A DNA stretch of 64,000 nt. Source: an uncultured Rhodospirillales bacterium (GTDB lineage Bacteria > Pseudomonadota > Alphaproteobacteria > Rhodospirillales > JABHCV01). The notes under the pieces are model-generated. The model did not search any database. It worked only from the letters and a program-made list of their open reading frames with translations, and was not told the DNA's origin. A program made the position numbers and the translations under genes. Location: positions 21,766 through 85,765 of the forward strand of contig CALKND010000016.1 of NCBI GenBank assembly GCA_938092065.1, in the 5' to 3' direction. Numbering within the stretch: the stretch's first letter is position 1; each line of letters opens with the position of its first letter. Below, piece by piece: positions 52,361 to 61,436 of the stretch.

Positions 52361-52882
52361 ATGAAGCCGGCACTTTGGTCACGTCTGGATATGATTGCAC
52401 GCTGCATCACACCATTTGGGCTTACTGTTCTGTTGGTGCTAATTAACGTCCTACCCCTGCAAGTCCCTGGCTTGTCCCGGATTATGCCCCTGTTCCCTCT
52501 GATGTCCATTTATCTTTGGGCAGTCCATCACCCGAATCTGATGCCAACGTATGCAGTTTTCTTTATTGGCTTTTTGCAGGATACTCTGATCGGCACACCT
52601 ATAGGTGTTCACATCATTACATATCTAATGGTTTATGGCACCGTCGTCTGGCAAAGGCGTTTTTTAGTTGGAAAACCGTTTGCGGTGATTTGGGTAGGCT
52701 TCTCGCTGGTGGCAGCGGGGGCGACGATTGCCAATTGGTTATTGGTCTCGCTTTATTATCTTATTCTCATTAAGCCTGAGGCCTTGGTCTTTCAATACCT
52801 TTTGTCCCTCGGAGCTTTTCCACTTCTGTCTTGGCTTTTTATGCGATGGCAACTTGCCTTCCTATCTGAGTTAGGACATTAA
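52361..52882 (+). CDS. mreD: Rod shape-determining protein MreD
   Basis: Small integral membrane protein (173 aa) with about five or six hydrophobic helices, for example FGLTVLLVLINVLPLQV and FLQDTLIGTPIGVHIITYLMVYG. The segment GFLQDTLIGTPIG is typical of MreD. It works with MreC, PBP2 and RodA in cell elongation. It is directly followed by mrdA, with no gap between stop and start. Confidence 0.9.
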   Translation: MKPALWSRLDMIARCITPFGLTVLLVLINVLPLQVPGLSRIMPLFPLMSIYLWAVHHPNLMPTYAVFFIGFLQDTLIGTPIGVHIITYLMVYGTVVWQRRFLVGKPFAVIWVGFSLVAAGATIANWLLVSLYYLILIKPEALVFQYLLSLGAFPLLSWLFMRWQLAFLSELGH

Positions 52883-54814
52883 ATGCAGAGGGACAATGAA
52901 CGCCATAAAAATTTTTCTCGCCGGGCAGCTATGCTGGCGGGTGGTAAGGCAGTATTGATTTCAGCACTTGTTGGGCGTATGTATTTCTTACAGGTTGTCG
53001 AGTCTAAACGTTATAAGACACTGGCTGATGAAAATCGGGTCAACTTTAGACTTTTGGCACCACTCCGTGGGCGTATAGTTGATCGTTTCGGGGTGCCTAT
53101 TGCGGACAATCAGCAGAATTACCGTGTTCTACTCATTCCTGAACAAACTGACGATATTGAGAAAACCCTTTTGCGGCTTGGAGGTCTCATCCCAATCAGC
53201 AAAAGCGAGAAGAGATACATCATGCGGGAGGTCCGTCGTAAACGAAGTTTTGTTCCAGTGACCTTGCGAGAAAACTTGAGTTGGGAAGACGTAGCCCGTA
53301 TTGAAGTCAATTCGCCTGATCTGCCCGGAATTATGATTGATGTGGGGCAAAGCCGTTTTTATCCCCATGCCATTGAGACGGCACACATTCTGGGCTATGT
53401 GGCTGCTGTCTCCGAAGGTGAGGTGACTGGTGATCCATTGCTAGAACTGCCCGGTTTTCGTATTGGAAAATCAGGCATAGAAAAAGTCTATGATAGGGTT
53501 CTCAGGGGTGCCAGTGGAAGTTTGCAAGTGGAAGTTAACGCCTACGGGCGAGTAATCCGTGAGTTGGAGCGTAATGAAGGGCAACCAGGCACACGCCTTC
53601 ATCTGACCATTGATACTCAATTACAAAAACTAGCATCTGAAAAGCTTCGCGGTGAAAGCGGCTCAGTGGTTGTAATGGATATTTACAGTGGTGATGTGCT
53701 AGCTATGGTTTCGACGCCGGGTTTCGACCCCAACGCTTTCAACAAGGGCTTGAGCACCTCTGAATGGAATGCCCTTGTCAGCAACGATAGATCCCCACTA
53801 ATTAACAAGTCTATTGGTGGTCATTATGCACCAGGCTCTACCTTCAAGATGGTTGTTGCTCTGGCAGCTCTGGAAAAGGGTGTTATTTCGTCTGAGAGCG
53901 AGGTTTATTGTTCTGGTGAAACAAAACTGGGCAATGCTACATTTCATTGTTGGAAGAGGGGTGGTCACGGTACCACTGACTTAAAAAAGGGTATTTCACA
54001 ATCTTGTGATGTTTACTTCTATGAAATTGCAAAACGTACTGGCATTGAACGCATCGCTGAAATGGCTCGAAGACTTGGTTTTGGAGCACGCCTCGGCCTC
54101 GATTTGCCTGGTGAAAAACCGGGGCTTATTCCCTCTGATGAATGGAAGAGATTAGTCATTGGCTCGCCTTGGCAGCAGGGTGAGACATTGCTAGCAGGCA
54201 TTGGACAAGGGTATGTGCTTACTACACCCTTGCAACTGGCGGTGATGACAGCAAGGCTTGTCAATGGCGGGGTTGCAGTGACCCCACATCTGACCCGGGA
54301 TATTATTTCTATGGATAGCATTGTCCGAAGGAATAAAGTAGAGAACAGGGACATCGGTCTTATTCCTAGCCATCTGGCTCTTGTGCGTGACGCCATGAAT
54401 TCGGTTGTTAATGTGCCAAGTGGAACGGCGTTTAATTCACGCATAAAAAAGCCTGAATTTCGCATGGGAGGAAAAACTGGTACCGCCCAAGTGCGCCGTA
54501 TTTCTAAGCAAGAGCGAGAAAACCGTGTACTGAAAAATAACGAATTACCATGGAAAGAGCGCGACCATGCTCTTTTTGTTGGCTTTGCACCTGTTGATTC
54601 CCCGCGCTACGCAATTTCTGTTGTTGTCGAACATGGTGGTGGCGGCTCTAAGGTTGCAGCACCTATCGCTCGGGATGTGTTGGAAATGGTACAGCGGCGT
54701 AATGTCGCGTGGGCAAGGAATAAACAATCCTCAGGTGAACCTGCAATATCAAATGTAATAATTTCAGATAGTAACGACAAAAGTAGGCGAGGGGAATTTG
54801 GCCATGGCGATTGA
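52883..54814 (+). CDS. mrdA: Penicillin-binding protein 2 (peptidoglycan transpeptidase)
   Basis: Monofunctional class B transpeptidase of the elongasome. A short cytoplasmic N-terminus and membrane helix are followed by the dimerisation domain (LLAPLRGRIVDRFGVPIADN, about residues 57-76). The catalytic domain has nucleophile S319 in the SxxK motif STFK (319-322) and the KTG motif in MGGKTGTAQ near 536. It is 643 aa, complete. The start is the ATG abutting the mreD stop. rodA overlaps its last bases. Confidence 0.95.
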   Translation: MQRDNERHKNFSRRAAMLAGGKAVLISALVGRMYFLQVVESKRYKTLADENRVNFRLLAPLRGRIVDRFGVPIADNQQNYRVLLIPEQTDDIEKTLLRLGGLIPISKSEKRYIMREVRRKRSFVPVTLRENLSWEDVARIEVNSPDLPGIMIDVGQSRFYPHAIETAHILGYVAAVSEGEVTGDPLLELPGFRIGKSGIEKVYDRVLRGASGSLQVEVNAYGRVIRELERNEGQPGTRLHLTIDTQLQKLASEKLRGESGSVVVMDIYSGDVLAMVSTPGFDPNAFNKGLSTSEWNALVSNDRSPLINKSIGGHYAPGSTFKMVVALAALEKGVISSESEVYCSGETKLGNATFHCWKRGGHGTTDLKKGISQSCDVYFYEIAKRTGIERIAEMARRLGFGARLGLDLPGEKPGLIPSDEWKRLVIGSPWQQGETLLAGIGQGYVLTTPLQLAVMTARLVNGGVAVTPHLTRDIISMDSIVRRNKVENRDIGLIPSHLALVRDAMNSVVNVPSGTAFNSRIKKPEFRMGGKTGTAQVRRISKQERENRVLKNNELPWKERDHALFVGFAPVDSPRYAISVVVEHGGGGSKVAAPIARDVLEMVQRRNVAWARNKQSSGEPAISNVIISDSNDKSRRGEFGHGD

Positions 54815-55952
54815 ATACCTCAATAAATCAGATTTGAGTCTAAGCCAAAAGTTGTGGCGTCTGAACTGGCTATTTGTATTGGTCTTGTTGGCCACGGCCT
54901 CTGTTGGTTTTGCTATGCTTTATTCAGCGGCTAACGGTTCACTTGAGCCTTGGGCAGGGCGACAAATTCTTCGTTTTTCCATTGGTATTGGCCTCATGCT
55001 TCTTGTTGCCATGACTAATCTCAGAATTTGGTTGAAGTACTCCTATGTATTGTATTTGGTTGCGCTAGTGCTTCTTGGAGCTGTTGAGTTGGGGGGTACC
55101 ATTGGAATGGGGGCGCAGCGTTGGATTGATTTAGGGGCAGTCAACTTGCAACCATCTGAGTTGATGAAAGTTGCTTTAGTTCTGGCTCTCGCCAGGTATT
55201 TTCATGGCAGTAATATTGAAGAGATTGGAAGGCCACTGTTTCTTCTTCCGCCTATGCTAATGGTTGCTGCCCCAACAATGCTTGTGCTTCGCCAACCGGA
55301 CTTAGGCACCGCAGTTATGCTAGTTATTGGCAGTGGAGCAATCTTTTTTGTTGCCGGGGTTAGGATATGGAAATTTGCTGTTTTGTTAGTGGCAACCCTT
55401 ATTTCAGCCCCTATCAGTTGGCAATTTCTCAGGGAGTACCAGAAGCAGCGGGTGCTTACCTTCTTGAATCCAGAAAGTGATCCTCTGGGCTCTGGCTATC
55501 ATATTATTCAATCTAAGATAGCACTTGGTTCTGGCGGTTTGTTTGGCAAAGGGTTCATGCAGGGGTCACAGAGTCATTTGAGTTTTTTGCCTGAGAAACA
55601 AACGGATTTTATATTTACCATGTTAGCCGAGGAATTCGGCCTTATAGGGGGTCTTGTCTTGCTTGGGCTATACATATTGATCTTGGCATATGGCTTTAGC
55701 ATTGCTAACAGCAGCCGTAATCATTTTGGTCGGCTAGTCAGTATGGGGGTTACTACGACCTTCTTTCTCTATGTCTTCATCAACATTGCTATGGTGATGG
55801 GTCTAATCCCAGTTGTGGGCGTGCCATTACCACTTGTCTCATACGGTGGAACGGCGATGATGACTTTGCTGTTCGGTTTTGGCTTGCTGCTTTCCGTCCA
55901 CATTAATCGCGATGAGCCTATCGGAAGACGAGGCGCCGCCGATGATTTTTGA
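54804..55952 (+). CDS. rodA: Peptidoglycan glycosyltransferase RodA
   Basis: SEDS-family membrane polymerase that pairs with PBP2. About ten hydrophobic helices are seen. Diagnostic motifs are AQRWIDLGAVNLQPSELMKVALVLALARY, the large periplasmic loop NPESDPLGSGYHIIQSKIALGSGGLFGKGFMQGSQSHLSFLPEKQTDFIFT and PLVSYGGTAMMT. The ATG at 54804, with AGGGGAA 7 bases upstream, overlaps the end of mrdA; an in-frame TTG at 54798 is less likely. About 382 aa. Confidence 0.95.
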   Translation: MAIEYLNKSDLSLSQKLWRLNWLFVLVLLATASVGFAMLYSAANGSLEPWAGRQILRFSIGIGLMLLVAMTNLRIWLKYSYVLYLVALVLLGAVELGGTIGMGAQRWIDLGAVNLQPSELMKVALVLALARYFHGSNIEEIGRPLFLLPPMLMVAAPTMLVLRQPDLGTAVMLVIGSGAIFFVAGVRIWKFAVLLVATLISAPISWQFLREYQKQRVLTFLNPESDPLGSGYHIIQSKIALGSGGLFGKGFMQGSQSHLSFLPEKQTDFIFTMLAEEFGLIGGLVLLGLYILILAYGFSIANSSRNHFGRLVSMGVTTTFFLYVFINIAMVMGLIPVVGVPLPLVSYGGTAMMTLLFGFGLLLSVHINRDEPIGRRGAADDF

Positions 55953-56090
55953 ATCGGATTGTGGTATGTTATCAAGTGCCATTAGCTCGGGCAGGTGGCC
56001 TACCACAATAGCCCTAGGCCTCGTGAGTACAGTAAGTAGATCATCAAATATTTTGATATATGCTTAAATCAAACGCGTTGTGCCAATTAT

Positions 56091-56333
56091 CTAAGCGAAC
56101 AAGGCAGACTGAGCCGGCTGCTCTTCTTTAAACCTAAGTGAATAGTCACCATTGGGCACGAGGTGCTTGGCGACAGCTTTAATGGGAGTTTGCGCATCGA
56201 GCCATTTATTCCCAGCCTCTGGTGTAAGAATTACCGGTATCCGGTTGTGGATATGCGCGATTCTTGCTATTGCCTCACAGGTGATGATCGTGAAGTGACT
56301 ATCAGTAGCTAATCCCGCGAAATTACCATGCAA
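56091..56333 (-). pseudogene. SOS response-associated peptidase (SRAP/YedK), C-terminal remnant
   Basis: About 80 codons that resemble only the last third of SRAP (HMCES/YedK) proteins: SHFTIITCEAIARIAHIHNRIPVILTPEAGNKWLD matches the family's TIITTEA...IHxRMPVIL motif. The catalytic Cys2 and the N-terminal half are missing, and an in-frame stop precedes the fragment. Intact members have about 200-230 residues and crosslink abasic sites in ssDNA. It is therefore a decayed or truncated copy. The rest of the gap from 55953 to 56420 shows nothing else recognisable. Confidence 0.7.
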
Positions 56334-56420
56334 GAGACCAGTTTAAGGAAATTCAGTTATGATACTTATATGATGTGAGCGACGAATAATTTGATTGATC
56401 TCTGCGTGGATTTGGCTCCA

Positions 56421-57596
56421 TCAACATCCTTTGTATTGTTTCTCCAAACATTCAAGTTTTAATTGTTGAGCTTTAGATATCTCCGCATTGGTCATTTTTT
56501 TTTCTACAATATCTATATTCTCCAATGTATTTTTATCTCCTGTAGAAGCGGAAATATTCCACCACATATGTGCATAAACATTGTCTTTAGTGACAACGTC
56601 ACCATTAAAGTACATCAAGCCTAGGTTAACCTGCGCAGGTGCATATCCTTGCTCCGCAGCCTTGCGATACCACTTCAAAGCTTTTTTTTTATCTTGCGAA
56701 GTGCCTTCGCCTTTTGCATACATCACCCCAAGGTTATTCTGAGCCCTCGCTAAACCCTGTTCCGCAGCTTTAAGATACCACTTTACTGCTTCCTTTTTAC
56801 CTTGATTGACACCCTCACCTTTTTCCTGTTTGAAGCTCAAACCTAGATCTTTTCTATGTCTGTAAATCAAACCAAGATTATACTGCGCTAATGCTAGACC
56901 CGATTCCGCTGCCTTGCGGTGCCACTTCAGAGCTTCTTTGTAATCTTGCTTAACCCCAGCACCTTTTTTATACATCAAGCCTAAATTTAGCTGTGCACGC
57001 GTGTACCCTTGCTCCGCTGCTTTGCGATACCATTTTGCTGCTTCTTCTTGATCTTGCTTGGTGCCTTTTCCGTTTTGATACATGTTACCCAAATTGAATT
57101 GCGCAACTGCATGCATTTGATCAGCAGCCTTGTGATACCATTTCGAAGCTTCTGTATAGCTTTGCTTGATCCCTTTCCCTTCAGCGTGCATTAAACCTAG
57201 TCTGACTTGTGCATCAGCATTCCCTTGTTCTGCAGCTTTGCGATACCACTTAGCTGCTTCTATATAGTCTTGGTCAACGCCCTTACCTTTGTCGTACATT
57301 GCCCCCAGATTTTTTTGCGCATTTGCATGGCCTTGCTCTGCCGCCCTGCTATACCATCTCAACGCTTTTTTATGATTTTTCTTAACTCCCTTGCCGTAAT
57401 CATACATCAACCCCAGGTTCATTTGCGCATTTTCATGTCCTTGTTCGGCTAACTCACGCCATACACGTCTGGCAGTTACAAAATCTCTTGCATCGTAAGC
57501 CTCCAGCCCTTTACTAAAGGTGGCGGCATAACTATTTCCGCCACACAAAAAAACTAGGCTTGTTGCAAATATTAATGCTGAAAGTATGTTTCTCAT
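56421..57596 (-). CDS. Sel1-like repeat protein, exported
   Basis: 391-residue protein with a signal peptide (MRNILSALIFATSLVFLCGGNSYA) and eight Sel1-type repeats of 36 residues (about residues 43-345). Their consensus is A..WYRKAAEQG.A.AQ.NLG.MY..GKGV.QD. The sixth repeat carries an insertion of about 12 residues near RHRKDLGLSFKQ. A helical C-terminus with two cysteines ends it. Sel1 repeats form alpha-solenoids for protein binding, often in the periplasm. The partner is unknown. The gene is alone, between a decayed SRAP fragment and a long non-coding stretch. Confidence 0.88.
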   Translation of the reverse strand: MRNILSALIFATSLVFLCGGNSYAATFSKGLEAYDARDFVTARRVWRELAEQGHENAQMNLGLMYDYGKGVKKNHKKALRWYSRAAEQGHANAQKNLGAMYDKGKGVDQDYIEAAKWYRKAAEQGNADAQVRLGLMHAEGKGIKQSYTEASKWYHKAADQMHAVAQFNLGNMYQNGKGTKQDQEEAAKWYRKAAEQGYTRAQLNLGLMYKKGAGVKQDYKEALKWHRKAAESGLALAQYNLGLIYRHRKDLGLSFKQEKGEGVNQGKKEAVKWYLKAAEQGLARAQNNLGVMYAKGEGTSQDKKKALKWYRKAAEQGYAPAQVNLGLMYFNGDVVTKDNVYAHMWWNISASTGDKNTLENIDIVEKKMTNAEISKAQQLKLECLEKQYKGC

Positions 57597-58154
57597 CTGT
57601 CTATCAACTGAAAAGTTAAAGAATAGAAATCGCTTCTTTTAATAGTAAGAAAGCTACACATAATTGCTCTGCTAAAACCCAATCTAGTGATTGCTTGCAT
57701 TTTCTTCCCATTCATCAATAACTTCCCTTGAGTAACGTTTTTAAGCAACCGCCTGGCGGCGTCGATCCAACCTGATATTGGCATTTTAAAGCCCAGCCTA
57801 AGAGGTGACAACAAGCTGCTTGCAACGTTTTATAGTCTCGCCCTTAAAAGTAACCCGTTTGGGTTCGATTATTCCCAACTAGCAAGTTTATAGAATGAAT
57901 ATTACTTCTTTTTTTGGCAAGCATGAAAATAGATGGCATGCACAAAAGCCAGTTATCAAGGTGGGAGATGATTATGATTTATGTGATATATTTTATTTAT
58001 GGCTAGATGACTGTTTTATTCAATAGTCACTGCCCAAAGTAATTGCGAGAAACGGTCTCTTCTTTCCCCCCGCTTGGCCGGCAAGGAGCCTTTTTGAGGG
58101 CTGCCCAATCGGGTCAGATCTATTGGAAACATTACATTATAAGAGATGGCTAGG
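57597..58154. other. Intergenic region before the ABC exporter
   Basis: 558 bases with no convincing gene. A short frame on the minus strand (57593-57814) shows no recognisable family. A small hairpin-prone stretch (AACCC/GGGTT at about 57852-57865) resembles a tRNA T arm but has no tRNA body. An imperfect inverted repeat near 58077-58106 (GGCAAGGAGCC and GGGCTGCCC) is possible. The region may be degraded accessory DNA. Confidence 0.45.
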
Positions 58155-59978
58155 TCATCTATTCGTCTTTGAGTAGCCTACGTCCAAATTTGATTTCCGT
58201 GTGGCTATACCAAATTGCAGTGCTGCAAACTGCGCGTAAAGTGGACTGGAAATAAGTAGCTCCTTGTGGGTGCCGATGGCCACGATGTGCCCATGTTCAA
58301 CAACTGCAATTCTGTCAGCATTGACCACAGTTGCAAGCCGGTGGGCAATAACCAGTATGGTTCGTCCAGCTTTGAGTGTTTCTAGAGCTTCTTGAACTAG
58401 TCGTTCACTTTCTGCATCCAAAGCGCTGGTAGCTTCATCCAGCAATAGGACAGAAGGGTTACGTAAAATTGCACGGGCAAGAGAAATGCGTTGTCGCTGA
58501 CCACCAGAGAGGCGGGTACCTTTTTCACCCAGGAATGTCGAAAATCCATCTGGTAATTCATCTAGAAATTTTGCTGCCTCTGCAGCCTCTGCAGCTTTTC
58601 TTACCATGGCATCATCAGCTTTGGGCCGACTGTAGCGGATGTTTTCCCACCCGCTAGCCCCAAACAATACGGGGTTTTGTGGCACGAGAGAAAATCGCTC
58701 ACGCACCGCTTTGGGATCAGCGTCACGGACATTAATTCCATCTAGTTTCACCGTTCCGCTATCAGGGTCATAAAAACGCAATAGTAGCTGGAACACGGTT
58801 GATTTACCCGACCCGGAAGGCCCAACTAGGGCTACAGTTTCCCCAGGTTTTACGTTGAGGGTGAAATCTTTTAGAGCGGCTTGGTTTGGCCGAGATGGAT
58901 AATGAAAAGTAACGTTTTCGAGGCTTACCCTGCCCTGACTTTTTTTGGGAAGGATAAGGGGGTTATCAGGCGCCTTGATTTCTGTCTCAGTAACTAATAA
59001 TTCTATAAGTCGTTCTGTAGCTCCAGCTGCCCGCTGTAGTTCGCCGTAAATCTCACTCATTGCGCCGACAGAAAAGGCAACGAGAGAGGAGTAATAAATA
59101 AAAGCTGCCAGTTCGCCACTACTAATCTCACCTGCAAGCATCTGGCGTCCGCCAGTCCATAGAATGATGCCAATAGCGCCAAATACTAGAAAAATTACAG
59201 TTGCCATAAGAAACCCGCGCATTCGAATGCGAATTACTGCTGTGTCAAACGCGTTTGTGACTTCAATACAAAATCGGTCTCGATCCACGTCTTCGTGGCT
59301 AAATGCCTGGACCGTGGACATAGCGTTGATGGTTTCTTCGGCAAATGCACCAACGTCAGCAACACGATCTTGACTAGCTCGAGATAATCTACGTACGCGC
59401 CGGCCAAATATTAAAATTGGCAATACCACAACAGGCATGACCAATAGAACCATAGTTGTTAAACTAGGATTGGTAATAAACATCATGATGATCCCACCCA
59501 CAAGATTAAGCATACTACGCAGCGCAATAGAAGCAGAGGAACCTATAACTGATTGTAGTAGAGTCGTATCTGTGGTGAGACGCGACAGGACCTCGCCTGT
59601 TTTAGTGATTTCAAAAAAACCTGTATGAAAAGATAGAATACGGTCAAACACGGCTTGGCGTAAATCAGCCACGACCCGCTCACCCAGCCATGAAACAAAA
59701 TAAAAACGTGCGAAGGTGCCACCTGCCATAATCAAAGACAAAACTAGAAGTATTAAGAGTGCATTGTTGAGTGCGTCTGGATTACTATTGGTAAAGCCGC
59801 TATCAATAAGCACTTTCAAGCCTTGACCTAAGCCGAGGACTGAAAAACCTGTTACTGCTAATGCTGTAACAGCAGCCACGACAAGCCAAGAGTAGGGTTT
59901 CAAAAAGCCGACTGTACGGCGAAGATACCTCAAGTCTTGACCTTTAGGCCGATCAAGTAAAGCAGAGTTACGTGCCAA
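58155..59978 (-). CDS. ABC exporter, fused permease and ATPase
   Basis: Half-transporter of the ABCB/MsbA-like exporter type, 607 aa. Six membrane helices occupy about residues 28-310. The nucleotide-binding domain contains Walker A GPSGSGKST, Q-loop, signature LSGGQRQR and Walker B LLLDEATSALD, then IAHRLATV. The N-terminal ABC_membrane domain shows FHTGFFEITKTGEVLSRLTTDTTLLQ. Homodimeric members export lipids, drugs or peptides; the substrate here is unknown. It is followed by nothing on its strand before the non-coding stretch, and the esterase gene lies upstream on the same strand with a 127-base gap. Confidence 0.93.
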   Translation of the reverse strand: MARNSALLDRPKGQDLRYLRRTVGFLKPYSWLVVAAVTALAVTGFSVLGLGQGLKVLIDSGFTNSNPDALNNALLILLVLSLIMAGGTFARFYFVSWLGERVVADLRQAVFDRILSFHTGFFEITKTGEVLSRLTTDTTLLQSVIGSSASIALRSMLNLVGGIIMMFITNPSLTTMVLLVMPVVVLPILIFGRRVRRLSRASQDRVADVGAFAEETINAMSTVQAFSHEDVDRDRFCIEVTNAFDTAVIRIRMRGFLMATVIFLVFGAIGIILWTGGRQMLAGEISSGELAAFIYYSSLVAFSVGAMSEIYGELQRAAGATERLIELLVTETEIKAPDNPLILPKKSQGRVSLENVTFHYPSRPNQAALKDFTLNVKPGETVALVGPSGSGKSTVFQLLLRFYDPDSGTVKLDGINVRDADPKAVRERFSLVPQNPVLFGASGWENIRYSRPKADDAMVRKAAEAAEAAKFLDELPDGFSTFLGEKGTRLSGGQRQRISLARAILRNPSVLLLDEATSALDAESERLVQEALETLKAGRTILVIAHRLATVVNADRIAVVEHGHIVAIGTHKELLISSPLYAQFAALQFGIATRKSNLDVGYSKTNR

Positions 59979-60105
59979 CTTAGTTTTCTCCGAAGACTAA
60001 AGATGCGGTAAATATGAGGGCTATATTAGAATATTAGAATTGGGCTATTTTGATTGTGCTGTTGTGGGCTGTTCCTTCCTAAATTGCTCCTTGGTGTTTT
60101 TGGCT

Positions 60106-61161
60106 TTAAGGCAAGTTTAATCTTTTATTATTCCAGGCCATTCGCAATGACTTGCCGGCATGAACCAGAGCGTCATTACCCTGATTAATAACCCCAGCCA
60201 TATTAAGAAAGGCATGCACCATAGTGTCATATTGCAAATATTCTGACTTAACACCTGAGTCTAATAGGCGCGTATGATAGTCATAAGCCTCGTCGCGCAA
60301 GGGGTCAAATCCAGCTGTGATAATCAAGGCAGGTGGCTGACCGTAGAGGTCAGTTTGTTCGCTTGGCGACAAACGGGGGTCCTCCCTTTGGGCTTTAAAA
60401 TCCTCAGTATATTGCTCTAAAAACCAGTCGATCTTCTCGCGAGTTAAAAAAAACCCACTCTTAAATACGGTGTGTGAATGGCTTGATAAACGCCCATCTA
60501 GTGCTGGGTAAAACAGTAATTGGAACATTGGACATGTATCCTTGGGCGTTTGCTGGCAGAGCACGGCTGCGAGGTTGCCCCCTGAAGAATCGCCACCCAC
60601 AGCAATAAGTCTGGGATCTGCATTAAGCTCCTTGGCGTGAACTTTAACCCATGTAAAGGCGGTAAGACAATCATTGACGGCGGCTGGGAATTTGTTCTCA
60701 GGCGCAAGTGCATAATCAACTGAAAAAACCAAGCCACCAGAGTATAGAGCAAGAAGGCGGCAAATAGTATCGTGGGTTTCAATGCTGCCCTGCACCCAGC
60801 CGCCACCATGAAAATACAAAAGGGCAGGCAAGGGTTCTGCGCTTTGTTTGAAGGGGCTGTAGATACGTACGGGTATGCTATTTTTGGGTCCTGGAATATT
60901 TCGGTCTGTTATATTGTTGAGCGGAACCTCACCAGCGCCGAACAGTTTAGAAAACTTATTTATCTGCTGACGGCTTAGTTCGGGGGTCAGTCCGTCAATT
61001 GGCGGTGTGCGTATGCTATCTGCAAATTTACACAGTAGTTGCACCTTGGCGTTAAGGGTCAGCCCGTCTTTTTTGACCCGCCTCCCCAAATACCACAAGG
61101 CTGAAACCCAAGCAGGCATTTTTAGGACTAGCAATCTTGTCAATGTAAGAAGTTTTGCCAT
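60106..61161 (-). CDS. Alpha/beta hydrolase, hormone-sensitive-lipase type esterase
   Basis: Family IV (HSL) carboxylesterase or lipase. Oxyanion motif HGGG at residues 118-121, nucleophile S192 in GDSSGG, acid Asp in TAGFDPLRDEAYDY and His in DTMVHAFLNM are all present. 351 aa. There is no clear signal peptide, though the N-terminus has a hydrophobic stretch around PAWVSALWYLG. It is divergent from the lipid A deacylase fusion gene. The substrate is unknown; short acyl esters are usual for the family. Confidence 0.9.
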   Translation of the reverse strand: MAKLLTLTRLLVLKMPAWVSALWYLGRRVKKDGLTLNAKVQLLCKFADSIRTPPIDGLTPELSRQQINKFSKLFGAGEVPLNNITDRNIPGPKNSIPVRIYSPFKQSAEPLPALLYFHGGGWVQGSIETHDTICRLLALYSGGLVFSVDYALAPENKFPAAVNDCLTAFTWVKVHAKELNADPRLIAVGGDSSGGNLAAVLCQQTPKDTCPMFQLLFYPALDGRLSSHSHTVFKSGFFLTREKIDWFLEQYTEDFKAQREDPRLSPSEQTDLYGQPPALIITAGFDPLRDEAYDYHTRLLDSGVKSEYLQYDTMVHAFLNMAGVINQGNDALVHAGKSLRMAWNNKRLNLP

Positions 61162-61331
61162 GCTTAGCTCTTAATATTTGTATGCTTAATGATAGCTAAC
61201 CACATCAAAATAGCACTACTCATATTTCTAAATAAACTAAATTTCTACCTAAATCAGACTGGTTTTTGAAAAAGAATCTTTAGCTTAGTCAAACGCTTAT
61301 GTGTTTCTCATCTTGTGTGAAGGGGAGGAAT

Positions 61332-61367
61332 ATGGTTTTCTTAAGAAATATTTGGCCTGGTAACTGA
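61332..61367 (+). CDS. Candidate 11-residue leader peptide
   Basis: AGGGGAGGA at 61321-61329 is an excellent ribosome site only 2-5 bases before an ATG at 61332. The frame MVFLRNIWPGN ends at a TGA (61365-61367) that lies inside the left arm of the terminator hairpin at 61362-61388. A ribosome reaching the stop would cover that arm. This suggests a leader peptide whose translation opens the terminator and lets RNA polymerase reach the deacylase gene. No known leader peptide is recognised. Confidence 0.4.
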   Translation: MVFLRNIWPGN

Positions 61368-61396
61368 AAGAGTTAGTCTCTTTCAGTTATTTTTCT
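61362..61396 (+). terminator. Strong terminator upstream of the lipid A deacylase gene
   Basis: An 11-bp perfect stem (AACTGAAAGAG at 61362-61372, CTCTTTCAGTT at 61378-61388) with a 5-base loop and ATTTTTCTC behind it, + orientation. No gene lies upstream on this strand. It must therefore end a short transcript or act as an attenuator within the leader of the gene at 61437. Confidence 0.75.
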
Positions 61397-61436
61397 CTCA
61401 GGCCCTGGTGGATACTTTCAAGGTAATTGTCAGCTC

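Noticed and set aside
57593..57814. Minus-strand frame upstream of the Sel1 gene, with GWIDAARRLLK
   Set aside because: Considered as a transposase or integrase remnant, but no family motif is clear and no inverted repeats flank it.
57851..57880. T-arm-like GGGTTCGA stretch suggesting a tRNA
   Set aside because: The loop would be 10 bases, and no acceptor, D or anticodon arms can be built around it.
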